DNA of 64,000 bases. Origin: Prauserella aidingensis (GTDB taxonomy: Bacteria > Actinomycetota > Actinomycetes > Mycobacteriales > Pseudonocardiaceae). The position numbers and the translations under genes were made by a program. The notes beneath the pieces are model-generated. The model did not search any database. It was not told the DNA's origin and was given only the letters and a program-made list of their open reading frames with translations. Shown one piece after another: positions 33,607 through 42,595 of this stretch; within the stretch, counting starts at the first letter, position 1, and each line of letters begins with the position of its first letter. The stretch lies in contig NZ_JAMTCN010000016.1 in NCBI RefSeq assembly GCF_024171865.1, positions 1-64,000 on the forward strand, written 5' to 3'.

Positions 33607-34419
33607 ATGGATTCCACGACCGGGATGACATACGAGAGGGTGCCCTACGACAGGTACGTCCATGCCGGCACCCTGCACCGTCTACAACAGACGGCGACCG
33701 ACGATCCGGGCGAGATGTCGTTCCTCATGATCACCCAGATCATGGAACTCTACTTCAACCTCATCGACTTCGAGCTCCGCGAGGCGCAACGCGCGCTGCG
33801 GGGCGCCGAGGTCTGGGACTCGCTCGCCCCGCTCCGCCGGGCCGCGCTGCACCTGGAGGGGCTCAACGCGAGCTGGCAGGGACTGCGCTGGATGTCGCCC
33901 GCCGACTTCAACCGCTTCCGCGCCAACCTCGGCGACGCGTCCGGCATGCAGTCCGCGATGTACCGTCACCTGGAATTCCGCCTCGGGCTCAAGACGGCGT
34001 CGCTGACCCGGCCGCACCGCGTCAACCCCGAACAACACGACGCACTGCAGCGGACCCTGGCCGAGCCGAGCGTATGGGACGACGCGATCGCCGTACTCGC
34101 CCGCCACGGCTACGCCATCCCGGCAACGCTGCTCGAGCGCGACCACGCGGTCGAGCACGAACCGGATCCGGACGTCGAGGCAGCCTGGGCGGACGTGCTC
34201 GCCGACGCGGGTCCGGACAACCACCTGCACCTACTGGCCGAGGCGCTCACGGAGGTCGCCGAGCAGTTCGCCGAGTGGCGGTACCGCCATCTCAGCGCGG
34301 TTCGCCGGGCAATGGGGGCGAAGTCCGGAACCGGTGGGACCAACGGCATCGGCTGGTTGGAGCAGAGCATGAACCGGGTCGTCTTCCCGGAGCTCTGGTC
34401 GGCCCGCACCCACGTGTGA
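33607..34419 (+). CDS. kynA: tryptophan 2,3-dioxygenase family protein with altered active site
   Basis: A 270-residue heme protein of the tryptophan dioxygenase family, first gene of the kynurenine operon. It would open the indole ring to N-formylkynurenine. Matches are the stretch LGDASGMQSAMYRHLEFRLG, the heme ligand His at 228 in WRYRHLSAV, and GTGGTNGIGWL followed by FPELW. The segment SFLMITQIMELYF has Thr at residue 43, where Xanthomonas campestris enzyme has the active-site His55 (FIIQHQTSELW). It is therefore a divergent member. ATG at 33607 chosen; a second ATG at 33625 is possible and no strong ribosome site is present. Confidence 0.82.
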   Translation: MDSTTGMTYERVPYDRYVHAGTLHRLQQTATDDPGEMSFLMITQIMELYFNLIDFELREAQRALRGAEVWDSLAPLRRAALHLEGLNASWQGLRWMSPADFNRFRANLGDASGMQSAMYRHLEFRLGLKTASLTRPHRVNPEQHDALQRTLAEPSVWDDAIAVLARHGYAIPATLLERDHAVEHEPDPDVEAAWADVLADAGPDNHLHLLAEALTEVAEQFAEWRYRHLSAVRRAMGAKSGTGGTNGIGWLEQSMNRVVFPELWSARTHV

Positions 34420-34429
34420 GGAACGAGCG

Positions 34430-35683
34430 ATGACTGACTCGACGACAGCGGCACGCGCACACGAGCTCGACCGGACCGATCCGGGCTGGCGCGAGCTGTT
34501 CCTGGTCCCGCCCGCCGACGGCGGGCACCATGCCGAATCGGCCTACCTCGCGGGCAACTCGCTCGGCCTGCAACCGCGCGCCACCCGAGGGCAGCTGTGC
34601 GAGGATCTCGACGACTGGGCCAGGCTCGGCGTCGAAGGCCACCACGACGCGAAACGACCCTGGTACCCGTACCACGAGCTGCTCACCGAGCCGGCCGCGC
34701 GGCTGGTGGGAGCACTGCCCGCGGAAACGGTCGTCATGAACTCCCTGACGGTGAACCTCCATCTGCTGATGGTGTCGTTCTACCGGCCGCGCGGCGGTCG
34801 CGTGCGGATCCTGATCGAGGACTCGGCCTTTCCGTCCGACAGCTACGCCGTCCGCAGCCAGGCTCGGTTCCACGGGCTGGACCCCGACGAGGCCGTCGTG
34901 CGCCTGCGGTCCGACCGGGAAGTACTCGAGTACCTGCGGACCGACGGTGACACGGTCGCCCTCGTGCTACTCGGCGGCGTCAACTACCTGACCGGTGAGC
35001 TCATGGACATCCCGGCGGTCACCGCGGCGGGGAAGGCCGCGGGCGCCGTGGTCGGCTGGGACCTCGCGCACGCCGCGGGCAACGTGCCGCTGCAGCTGCA
35101 CGAGTGGGGTCCCGATTTCGCGGCGTGGTGCTCGTACAAGTACCTCAACGCCGGACCCGGCGCGCTCGCGGGTGTGTTCGTCCACGAGCGCCATCTCGAC
35201 GATCCGTCGCTACCCCGGCTCGAAGGGTGGTGGAGCACGGACGCCGCCACCCGCTTCGAGATGTCGCCCGTGTCGCGTCCGCCCGCCAGCGCGGACGCCT
35301 GGCAGGTGTCCAACCCGCCGATCTTCGCGATGGGCCCGGTCCGCACCTCGATCGAGCTCTTCGACCGGATCGGCATGCCGGCCCTGCGGGAACGCAGCCG
35401 GCGGCTCACCGGATACCTGGAACGACTCCTCGACGACGTCCTGCCGGACCGCCCGCTGGAGCTGCTCACACCGCGTGACCCGGACCGGCGCGGAGCCCAA
35501 CTGTCCCTGCGCGTCACGTCCCGGTACGACGCGGGCGAGCTCGCGCGCCGGTTACGCCACGAGTACGGGGTCGTCACCGACGCCCGCGAACCCGACGTAC
35601 TGCGGCTCACCCCGACCCCGCTGTACTCGACCTACCACGACTGCTGGCGCGCGGCCGGCGCACTCGCGCAGGAGGTGTCATGA
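34430..35683 (+). CDS. kynU: kynureninase
   Basis: A 417-residue PLP enzyme (fold type I) that splits kynurenine or 3-hydroxykynurenine into anthranilate or 3-hydroxyanthranilate plus alanine. The PLP Lys is at 237 in WCSYKYLNAGPG. GWDLAHAAGNVPL supplies the Asp that contacts PLP nitrogen, and NSLGLQPR near residue 40 is the substrate segment. The length is typical. It begins ten bases after kynA and overlaps kmo by 4 bases. Because KMO and a 3-hydroxyanthranilate dioxygenase follow, 3-hydroxykynurenine is the likely main substrate. Confidence 0.95.
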   Translation: MTDSTTAARAHELDRTDPGWRELFLVPPADGGHHAESAYLAGNSLGLQPRATRGQLCEDLDDWARLGVEGHHDAKRPWYPYHELLTEPAARLVGALPAETVVMNSLTVNLHLLMVSFYRPRGGRVRILIEDSAFPSDSYAVRSQARFHGLDPDEAVVRLRSDREVLEYLRTDGDTVALVLLGGVNYLTGELMDIPAVTAAGKAAGAVVGWDLAHAAGNVPLQLHEWGPDFAAWCSYKYLNAGPGALAGVFVHERHLDDPSLPRLEGWWSTDAATRFEMSPVSRPPASADAWQVSNPPIFAMGPVRTSIELFDRIGMPALRERSRRLTGYLERLLDDVLPDRPLELLTPRDPDRRGAQLSLRVTSRYDAGELARRLRHEYGVVTDAREPDVLRLTPTPLYSTYHDCWRAAGALAQEVS

Positions 35684-37002
35684 CCGACGACGTCGCCGTG
35701 GTCGGCGCCGGGCTCACCGGCTGCCTGCTGGCCTACTACCTGGCCCGCCGTGGGCACCGGGTCGCGCTCTACGAGCGCAGGCCCGACCCGCGCACCGCGG
35801 TCGCCGAGCGAGGACGTTCCATCAACCTCGCGATCTCCGAACGGGGACTCGACGCACTGCGGAGGGTCGGCCTGGAGCGCCGGGTCATGGCCGACGCGCT
35901 GCCGATGCGCGGGCGCATGGTCCACCCGGTCGCGGGCGAGGCCGTCCTCCAGCCCTACAGCGCCGACGGCGCACGGGCCATCAATTCGATCAGCCGCGGA
36001 GCTCTCAACAACACCCTCCTCGACGCGGCCGGATCCGAACCCAACGTGACCGTCCACTCCGAACATGCACTCACCGGGCTGGACACCCGCACGGGCGCGC
36101 TCACCTTCGCCACCCCGGACGGTGAGTACCACGCGAAGGCGCAGGTCGTGTTCGGTGCGGACGGCGCGGGTTCGGCCGTGCGCGGACACCTGCTCGCCCA
36201 GGAGGGCATCGACGAAACACTCGACTTCCTCGACTACGGGTACAAGGAACTCACCGTCCCACCCGTCAACGGCGAGTTCGCGCTCGACCCCGGCGCACTG
36301 CACATCTGGCCGCGCGGGAGCGCGATGATGATCGCGCTCCCGAACCCCGACCGCTCGTTCACCTGCACCCTGTTCTGGCCGACGGGCGGAACGGCGAGCT
36401 TCGCCTCGCTGAGCAGTCCGGCGGCGATCGAGCGGCACTTCCGCACCCACTACCCCGACCTGGTGCCACTGGCGCCGTCGCTCGTGGACGACTACCTCAC
36501 CAACCCCGTCGGGTTGCTGGGAACGGTGCGGTGCGCGCCATGGCGGGCCGCCGGTTCGGTGTGCCTGATCGGCGACGCGGCCCACGCCATCGTCCCGTTC
36601 TACGGGCAGGGCGCCAACTGCGGCTTCGAGGACGTCGTGGTGCTGGACCGCTGTCTCGACGAGACCGATTCGTGGGAGCGGGCGCTGGAGCTGTTCGAGA
36701 CCCGGCGCAAGGTCCACGCGGACACGATCGCCGACATGGCGCTGGACAATTTCGTGGAGATGCGCGACAAGGTCGCCTCGCCGGTGTTCCGTGCGACCAA
36801 GGCCGTCGAACACGCGCTGGAACGGCTGCTCCCGGGCCGCTACGTGTCGCGCTACGAGCTCGTGTCGTTCTCGACCGTGCCGTACGCCGATGTCCGGCGC
36901 CGGATCAACACCCAGCACCGTGCCGTGGGCGGCGTGGCGGCGCTGCTCGCGGGCGGCATCGCGGCTGCGGCCGCCCGACTGACGAGGAGGACCCGGCGAT
37001 GA
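35680..37002 (+). CDS. kmo: kynurenine 3-monooxygenase
   Basis: A 440-residue FAD-dependent hydroxylase acting on kynurenine. VVGAGLTGCLLAYYLARRGH is the N-terminal FAD site, GRSINLAISERG is the KMO-specific sequence, FGADGAGSAVR the middle motif, and GDAAHAIVPFYGQGANCGFEDV the ribityl-binding one. A hydrophobic C-terminal stretch (AALLAGGIAAAAARL) resembles the membrane-association tail of KMO proteins. It overlaps kynU and the next gene by 4 bases. The hydroxyl group it adds allows later extradiol cleavage. Confidence 0.95.
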   Translation: MTDDVAVVGAGLTGCLLAYYLARRGHRVALYERRPDPRTAVAERGRSINLAISERGLDALRRVGLERRVMADALPMRGRMVHPVAGEAVLQPYSADGARAINSISRGALNNTLLDAAGSEPNVTVHSEHALTGLDTRTGALTFATPDGEYHAKAQVVFGADGAGSAVRGHLLAQEGIDETLDFLDYGYKELTVPPVNGEFALDPGALHIWPRGSAMMIALPNPDRSFTCTLFWPTGGTASFASLSSPAAIERHFRTHYPDLVPLAPSLVDDYLTNPVGLLGTVRCAPWRAAGSVCLIGDAAHAIVPFYGQGANCGFEDVVVLDRCLDETDSWERALELFETRRKVHADTIADMALDNFVEMRDKVASPVFRATKAVEHALERLLPGRYVSRYELVSFSTVPYADVRRRINTQHRAVGGVAALLAGGIAAAAARLTRRTRR

Positions 37003-38474
37003 CACTCACGGACACACCCACGGTACTGCGCAACGTCGTGGCCGGCGAGCCGGTCGACGGAGGTGGCTGGTTCGACAAGCGAAGTCCCGTCACGGGGCGC
37101 ATCACAGCCATCGTCGCCGAGGCGGATCAGACCACTGTGGACGCCGCGGTGTCGGCGGCCCGTACCGCGTTGCACGGGTCGTGGGGGCGGACCGACGAGC
37201 GGGAACGCGCCGCGGTGCTGCGCCGGATCGCCGACGAGCTCGACCGCCGGTTCGACGACCTCGTCGCCGCCGAGCTCGCCGACACCGGAAAGCCACTCGA
37301 CCAGGCCCGGACGCTCGACGTGCCGAGGGCCGCGGCCAACTTCCGCGCGTTCGCCGATCTCGTCACGAGCACCCCGACCCCGTCGTTCACCACCGCCACC
37401 GCGGGCGGCGGCCGAGCCCTGAACTATGCGGTCCGCAAACCCGCGGGCGTCGTGGCCATCATCGTGCCCTGGAACCTGCCGCTGCTTCTGCTGACGTGGA
37501 AGCTCGCTCCCGCGCTGGCCTGCGGCAACACCGTCGTGGTGAAACCGTCCGAGGAGACGCCGTCCTCCGCGACACTCCTGGGCGAGATCCTCGCCGCTGC
37601 GGGTCTGCCCGACGGCGTGTTCAACCTGGTGCACGGCTTCGGACCGGGATCGGCGGGCGAACGGCTGACCCGGCATCCCGGCGTCGAGGCCGTCACGTTC
37701 ACCGGCGCCTCCGCCACGGGCCGGTCCATCGCCGCGGCGGCCGCCGACGGCGTCAAGACCCTGTCCTTCGAACTGGGCGGGAAGAACGCGGGCCTGGTGT
37801 TCGCGGACACGGACCTGGACGCGGCGGTGGAGGGCGCCGTCCGGTCGTCGTTCACCAACGGCGGCCAGGTGTGCCTGTGCACGGAGCGGCTCTACGTCGA
37901 GCGCTCGATCTTCGACGAGTTCACGGCGAAGCTCGCACGGCGCGCCGGGGAGCAGGTGTTCGGCAGGCCGACCGAGCCGGGCACGACCGCGATGCCACTG
38001 ATCTCCGAGCAGCACCGCGGCAAGGTGCTGGGCCACTTCGAGCTGGCCCGGGCCGAAGGTGCCACGGTGCTCGCGGGCGGCGACGTGCCGAGTTTCGGCG
38101 ACGAACGTGACGGCGGCTGGTACGTGCGGCCCACCGTACTGACAGGACTGACTGCCGACGCCCGCACCAACCGGGAGGAGATCTTCGGCCCGGTGTGCCA
38201 CGTCGCGCCGTTCGACTCTGAGGACGAGGCGTTCGCGCTGGCCAACGACAGCGATTACGGGCTGGCCGCCACGGTGTGGACCCGCGACGTCGGCAGGGCG
38301 CACCGCGCGGGAGCGGCACTCGACGTCGGGCTGATGTGGGTCAACACCTGGTTCCTGCGCGATCTGCGTACGCCGTTCGGCGGCATGAAGGCGTCCGGGG
38401 TGGGCCGCGAGGGCGGTACCCATTCGCTGGACTTCTACAGCGAGTACACCAACGTGTGTGTGGAGGTTTCGTGA
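36999..38474 (+). CDS. aldehyde dehydrogenase, probable 2-aminomuconate 6-semialdehyde dehydrogenase
   Basis: A 491-residue NAD-dependent aldehyde dehydrogenase. [22 protein letters not shown] has the catalytic Glu, and [17 protein letters not shown] the nucleophile Cys; MPWNLPLLL-type region (here [18 protein letters not shown]) binds the cofactor. In this operon it would oxidise 2-aminomuconate semialdehyde, the product of the decarboxylase encoded at the operon's end, to 2-aminomuconate, the role of NbaE/AmnC. It belongs to the same subgroup as 2-hydroxymuconate semialdehyde dehydrogenases. ATG overlaps the kmo stop by 4 bases. Confidence 0.9.
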   Translation: MTLTDTPTVLRNVVAGEPVDGGGWFDKRSPVTGRITAIVAEADQTTVDAAVSAARTALHGSWGRTDERERAAVLRRIADELDRRFDDLVAAELADTGKPLDQARTLDVPRAAANFRAFADLVTSTPTPSFTTATAGGGRALNYAVRKPAGVVAIIVPWNLPLLLLTWKLAPALACGNTVVVKPSEETPSSATLLGEILAAAGLPDGVFNLVHGFGPGSAGERLTRHPGVEAVTFTGASATGRSIAAAAADGVKTLSFELGGKNAGLVFADTDLDAAVEGAVRSSFTNGGQVCLCTERLYVERSIFDEFTAKLARRAGEQVFGRPTEPGTTAMPLISEQHRGKVLGHFELARAEGATVLAGGDVPSFGDERDGGWYVRPTVLTGLTADARTNREEIFGPVCHVAPFDSEDEAFALANDSDYGLAATVWTRDVGRAHRAGAALDVGLMWVNTWFLRDLRTPFGGMKASGVGREGGTHSLDFYSEYTNVCVEVS

Positions 38475-39280
38475 CCGACGACGACCGGAACACCGGCATG
38501 ACGACGACATCGGGCGGCGCGGAGATCGACCGGCTGGCGACGATCCTCGACGACGCCGCGACGAACGGCGCTGCGATCGAGCAGTTGTCCGAATTGGACG
38601 GCGCGCCGATCGCCGACGCCTACGCCGTACAGCAGGCGGTGGTGCAGCGCCGCTTGGGGCGCGGGGAACGGCTCACCGGTCTCAAGATGGGGCTGACGAG
38701 CGCGGCGAAGATGACGCAGATGGGTGTCGACGCACCGATCTGGGGACGGCTCACCGACGCGATGAGCATCACCGGCGACGGCACCGTGCCACTCACCGGC
38801 CGCATCCATCCACGGATGGAGCCCGAGGTCGCCTTCCGCATCGGCAGGGACGCCGTCCCGGGCGACGCGTTCGCCGATGTGGTGGACGCGGTCGCACCCG
38901 CTCTCGAGCTCATCGACTCCCGGTACGCTGGTTTCCGGTTCACGCTGCCGGACGTGATCGCGGACAACACGTCCGCGGCCGGGTACGCGATCGGCCGGTG
39001 GCGGCCGGTGCCCGCCGGGATCACCGGCCTCGGTGTGACACTGGAGGTCGACGGCGCGCCGGTACAGACCGGTACGACTGCGGCCATCCTCGGCGACCCG
39101 CGACGCGCCTTCGACGAGGCGGTCCGGCTCGCCGCCGACAGCGGCCTGCGACTCCGGGCCGGCTGGGTGCTGCTCGCCGGTGCCGCGACCGCGGCCGAAC
39201 CGGTGCACGCCGGGACGCGAGTGCGCGCGGTGGTCGACACGCTCGGCGCCGTGTCCGTCGCCGTCGAGGCACACTCATGA
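38471..39280 (+). CDS. 4-oxalocrotonate decarboxylase (or 2-oxopent-4-enoate hydratase)
   Basis: A 269-residue member of the fumarylacetoacetase-like hydratase/decarboxylase group. [20 protein letters not shown] and then PIWGRLTD resemble DmpH/XylI-type decarboxylases (KMGLTSxAKM) more than the hydratases. [10 protein letters not shown] and [14 protein letters not shown] carry metal-binding acids. It would turn 4-oxalocrotonate into 2-oxopent-4-enoate. Only one of the two related genes is present here, so the hydratase, aldolase and acetaldehyde dehydrogenase must be elsewhere. The GTG start overlaps the previous stop. Confidence 0.85.
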   Translation: MTDDDRNTGMTTTSGGAEIDRLATILDDAATNGAAIEQLSELDGAPIADAYAVQQAVVQRRLGRGERLTGLKMGLTSAAKMTQMGVDAPIWGRLTDAMSITGDGTVPLTGRIHPRMEPEVAFRIGRDAVPGDAFADVVDAVAPALELIDSRYAGFRFTLPDVIADNTSAAGYAIGRWRPVPAGITGLGVTLEVDGAPVQTGTTAAILGDPRRAFDEAVRLAADSGLRLRAGWVLLAGAATAAEPVHAGTRVRAVVDTLGAVSVAVEAHS

Positions 39281-39714
39281 CGGGCGCACGGGTCGTCACG
39301 GGTAAGGCCACGCCGCGGGGGCGATTCCCGCACGTCAAGCTCGCGGGCGGGTTCGCGTTCGTGTCGGGGACGAGCAGTCGCCGGCCGGACAACACCATCG
39401 CCGGGGCGGAGGTCGACGCCCTCGGCACCACGACCCTCGACATCCGCGTGCAGACCCGCGCCGTCCTCGAGAACGTCGGGGATCTGCTCGGCGAGGTCGG
39501 GGCGAGCCTGCGCGACGTCGTCTCGGCCACGACCTATCTGGTCAACATGAACGATTTCGGCGGCTACAACGAGGTGTACGCCGAGTTCTTCGACGAATCC
39601 GGCCCCGCCCGCACCACGGTGGCGGTCCACCAACTCCCCCATCCGCACCTGCTCATCGAGCTGCAGGTGGTCGCGCTCCTGCCCGGCACGACAGAGGAAG
39701 GACCTGTGACATGA
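39277..39714 (+). CDS. RidA/YjgF-family protein, probable 2-aminomuconate deaminase
   Basis: A 145-residue RidA-fold protein. [11 protein letters not shown] and [26 protein letters not shown] are family hallmarks, and [28 protein letters not shown] carries the conserved Arg and C-terminal Glu. In nitrobenzoate and kynurenine pathways such a protein (NbaF/AmnD) deaminates 2-aminomuconate to 4-oxalocrotonate. It sits between the decarboxylase and the dioxygenase gene, overlapping each by 4 bases, which supports this role rather than the general stress role of other RidA proteins. Confidence 0.88.
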   Translation: MTGARVVTGKATPRGRFPHVKLAGGFAFVSGTSSRRPDNTIAGAEVDALGTTTLDIRVQTRAVLENVGDLLGEVGASLRDVVSATTYLVNMNDFGGYNEVYAEFFDESGPARTTVAVHQLPHPHLLIELQVVALLPGTTEEGPVT

Positions 39715-40250
39715 GTGAGACTCTCCCGTCCTCGATCACCGGCCCCGTGCACTTCCCGAACTGGCTCGCCGAGAACCAGTCGCTGCTCGAGCCGCCGGTC
39801 GGCAACAAACAGCTGTTCTCCGAGAGCTCCGACTTCATCGTGATGGTGGTCGGCGGTCCGAACCGCCGCACCGACTTCCACGTGGACCCCTACGAGGAGT
39901 TCTTCTATCAGATCAAGGGCGACATGCACGTCGACATCGTGACCGAGGACGGCCCGCGGACGGCGCACATCCGTGAGGGCGAGATGTGGCTGCTCCCGGC
40001 CTCGGTGCCGCACTCGCCCCAGCGGCCGGAGCCCGGCTCGATCGGACTGGTCTTCGAACGTGTCCGCGCCGAGGGCACGCTGGAGAAGTTCCAGTGGTAC
40101 TGCGAAGAGTGCCACGCGGTGGTCCACGAGGTCGAGCTGCAGGTGCGCGACATCGTCTCCGACCTGCCGCCCGTGTTCGAGGCGTTCTACTCCGACGTCG
40201 AGGCCCGGACCTGTGACGGCTGCGGCGCGGTGCACCGGGGAAAGGCATGA
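39711..40250 (+). CDS. nbaC: 3-hydroxyanthranilate 3,4-dioxygenase
   Basis: A 179-residue cupin dioxygenase that opens 3-hydroxyanthranilate between carbons 3 and 4. The iron ligands are His57, Glu63 and His101, spaced as in the Cupriavidus enzyme (51, 57, 95). A second rubredoxin-like site of four Cys is present (131, 134, 168, 171), as in bacterial enzymes. The product, 2-amino-3-carboxymuconate semialdehyde, goes to the decarboxylase encoded next. ATG overlaps the RidA stop; the stop overlaps the next ATG. Gene symbol follows the nitrobenzoate-pathway name. Confidence 0.96.
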   Translation: MSETLPSSITGPVHFPNWLAENQSLLEPPVGNKQLFSESSDFIVMVVGGPNRRTDFHVDPYEEFFYQIKGDMHVDIVTEDGPRTAHIREGEMWLLPASVPHSPQRPEPGSIGLVFERVRAEGTLEKFQWYCEECHAVVHEVELQVRDIVSDLPPVFEAFYSDVEARTCDGCGAVHRGKA

Positions 40251-41257
40251 CCGGCGGCACGGACTCGCCCGTCGTCGACGTCCACACCCACGTCGTGCCG
40301 CACGGCTGGCCGGATCTGGCCGCGTCCTGCGGTGGCTCCGAGTGGCCGTGGCTGCGCGTCGACTCCGAACGGGACGCGATGATCATGGTGGGCGACACGC
40401 CGTTCCGGCCCGTCGGTGCGGCGTGCTGGGACCGCGACGTGCGGGCGGCCGACATGGCAGCCGACGGCGTCGACGTTCAGGTCGTCTCGCCCACGCCCGT
40501 GTTCTTCGGCTACGAACGGCCTGCGGCACAGGCCGCGGCCGTGGCACGGATCTTCAACGACCTCACGTTGAAGGTCACGGCCGACGACCCCCGCTTCGTG
40601 CCGTTCTGCCAGGTGCCGCTCCAGGACCCCGACGCGGCGTGCGCCGAACTGGACCGCAGCCTCGCTGCCGGGCATCGCGGGGTCGAGATCGGCAACCACA
40701 TCGGCGACCGCGACCTCGACGACGAGGGCGTCGTGACGTTCCTCCAGCACTGCGCCCACGTCGGCGCGCCGGTGTTCGTCCACCCGTGGGACATGCCGGA
40801 CGGGCCGCGGCTGGACCGGTGGATGGCCCGGTGGCTCACGGGCATGCCCGCGGAGACCCACCTGTCGGTCCTGGCGATGATCCTCGGCGGGGTCTTCGAC
40901 CGCGTTCCCGACTCGCTCCGGATCTGCTTCGCCCACGGCGGCGGTAGTTTCCCGTTCTGGCTCGGCCGCTCCGACAACGCCTGGCATCGCAGGGGTGACC
41001 TGGTACGGGGCCGATCCCAGCATCCGCCGAGCCACTACACGAACCGCTTCTTCGTCGACACGGTCGTCTTCGAACCGGCGGCGCTGCGGCTACTCGTCGA
41101 CACTCTCGGCGAGGACCGCGTGGTGGTGGGCAGCGACTACCCGTATCCGCTCGGCGAACGGCCCGCGGGCACGGTCGTGCGCGACAACCCGCTGCTCGAC
41201 GACCGCGTGCGCGACAAGCTGCTGTCCGGCAACGCGTTCCGGTTCCTCGGCCGATGA
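40247..41257 (+). CDS. nbaD: 2-amino-3-carboxymuconate-6-semialdehyde decarboxylase
   Basis: A 336-residue zinc-dependent amidohydrolase-superfamily decarboxylase (ACMSD). VVDVHTHVVPHGWPDL has His at 13 and 15, FVHPWDMPDG another metal His, FAHGGGSFPF the catalytic His region, and VVVGSDYPYPLGER the Asp. It removes CO2 from the ring-opened product before it can cyclise to quinolinate, so carbon goes to catabolism and not to NAD. It is the last gene of an eight-gene operon and converges on the PucR-type regulator gene with only 8 bases between. Confidence 0.95.
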   Translation: MTGGTDSPVVDVHTHVVPHGWPDLAASCGGSEWPWLRVDSERDAMIMVGDTPFRPVGAACWDRDVRAADMAADGVDVQVVSPTPVFFGYERPAAQAAAVARIFNDLTLKVTADDPRFVPFCQVPLQDPDAACAELDRSLAAGHRGVEIGNHIGDRDLDDEGVVTFLQHCAHVGAPVFVHPWDMPDGPRLDRWMARWLTGMPAETHLSVLAMILGGVFDRVPDSLRICFAHGGGSFPFWLGRSDNAWHRRGDLVRGRSQHPPSHYTNRFFVDTVVFEPAALRLLVDTLGEDRVVVGSDYPYPLGERPAGTVVRDNPLLDDRVRDKLLSGNAFRFLGR

Positions 41258-41265
41258 CCGGGCGG

Positions 41266-42468
41266 TCAGCCGCGCACCTGGTCGGGCAGCAGCCTCACCG
41301 CCTCGCGTGCGAGATACAGCCGCGTGAGGTCACCGGGCCTGCGCGGGTCACGGCCGGTCAACTGGGCGAGCTTGTTGAGCCGGTAGCGGACCGTGTTCTG
41401 GTGGCAGTGGAGCCTGCACCCCGCCTCCGCCGCCGACCCCTCCGCGTCGAACCACGCCTGGAGGGTGTCCAGCAGCACGGTCTGTTCGTCGGCGGGCAGC
41501 TCGAGCAGCTTGTCGAGCGTGTCCCGGGCGAGCCCGGTGCTCAGTTCCGGTGCCGCGGCGACGAGCGCGGCGACCCTGGCCTCGTCGAACCGCATGACGA
41601 CGTTGGTGCCGGGCGTCGCCGCGTCGCGCGCCATGAGTGCCTCCGTGACCGCGTGCGGCGTCGCCACGATCGACTCGAACACGTCGCTCATGCCCGCGCG
41701 ACCGGTCGTGATCGTGGCCAGGTAGCGGTTGAGGCGGTCGGCCCGGTACGTCTTGGTCAACGCGACCAGTCCGAGTTCGCTGTCGGCCTCCGAGCGCCAC
41801 ACCGACCGCACGCCGAGTGAACTGAGTGCGCGCTCGACGGACACGGCCGATCCGTCGCGCTCCATCGACCGTGGGTCGGAGGCCACGACGACGAACCGCC
41901 CGACCTTCGGCAACCGCAGCGCGTTTGCGACCTCGGCCGGTCCCTGCCCGGTGGTCGTGACGCCGCTGAAGAGCGCAGCGAGCGCCGCCTCCCGCAGTCG
42001 CGAATCGTGGAAGAGCCGCTCGGTCTCGACGTCTTGATACGCGGTGGTCAGGGCCTGCGCGGACAGGTCGAGCGAGTTCCACAGCACCGAGGCGGACCCG
42101 AGCAGTGCCTGGCTGGCCTCGGGGTCGGGACGGCAGCGCCGGACGAGTTGGTGCCACATGTGCCGGGTGCCGATCCGGTAGGCGTGCAGAACGGCGGCGA
42201 GCGGAACGCCGTGCTCGGCCCGTTGCCTGCCGGTGCGGCGTGACACGGTCGGCTGGTTCGCCTCGTTCTGGATCACGTTCTGCAGACCGACGATGACGTT
42301 GGGGCGGACCGCGTCGGCGAGTTGTCGCGTGGACATGTAGTCGACGTAGTAGGGCTCGTCGACACGGATCAGCCGGGCGATCTCCAGCGTGAGCGTGTCC
42401 AGGTCGTCGAGGAGCAGTTCACAGGCGGACACAACGCGCGCATCCGCGGTGGTGCTGTCGCTGGTCAC
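41266..42468 (-). CDS. PucR/CdaR-type transcriptional regulator
   Basis: A 400-residue regulator. The C-terminal HTH_30 domain has LLDTLQAWFDAEGSAAEAG, then CHQNTVRYRLNKLAQLTG, typical of the PucR/CdaR group; a GGDEF-like middle domain precedes it, with no enzymatic motif. It lacks the N-terminal PucR sensor domain of the second regulator in this window (60027-61469). Start chosen at the GTG at 42468, four bases after an AAGGAGG site; the open frame runs further. It is divergent from the acyl-CoA ligase gene and probably regulates the ligase-Liv transporter operon. Confidence 0.85.
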   Translation of the reverse strand: MTSDSTTADARVVSACELLLDDLDTLTLEIARLIRVDEPYYVDYMSTRQLADAVRPNVIVGLQNVIQNEANQPTVSRRTGRQRAEHGVPLAAVLHAYRIGTRHMWHQLVRRCRPDPEASQALLGSASVLWNSLDLSAQALTTAYQDVETERLFHDSRLREAALAALFSGVTTTGQGPAEVANALRLPKVGRFVVVASDPRSMERDGSAVSVERALSSLGVRSVWRSEADSELGLVALTKTYRADRLNRYLATITTGRAGMSDVFESIVATPHAVTEALMARDAATPGTNVVMRFDEARVAALVAAAPELSTGLARDTLDKLLELPADEQTVLLDTLQAWFDAEGSAAEAGCRLHCHQNTVRYRLNKLAQLTGRDPRRPGDLTRLYLAREAVRLLPDQVRG

Positions 42469-42503
42469 GGGACCTCCTTGTCGCCGAGCACAAACATCCG
42501 GTT

Positions 42504-42517
42504 CGGACGTGAGTCCG
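42504..42517. promoter_or_regulatory. inverted repeat in the divergent promoter region
   Basis: CGGACGTGAGTCCG, two 5-base arms around GTGA, in the 127-base gap between the PucR-type gene and the acyl-CoA ligase gene. A second pair, CCGGTTC (42498-42504) and GAACCGG (42540-42546), flanks it. Either could bind the regulator; both are short. Confidence 0.35.
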
Positions 42518-42595
42518 GTCACTATGGCTGAACCGGGCGAGCTGGACAAACCTTGGTCCTCACGACATCCCGCACGCCTGAGGACCGGAGCTGCG

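Noticed and set aside
33522-34433. A 303-codon plus-strand frame starting right after a good ribosome site, overlapping kynA
   Set aside because: It is in a different frame from the tryptophan dioxygenase sequence and its translation is Arg/Pro-rich without motifs. The GGGAGGATATG site may be chance or may affect leader translation.
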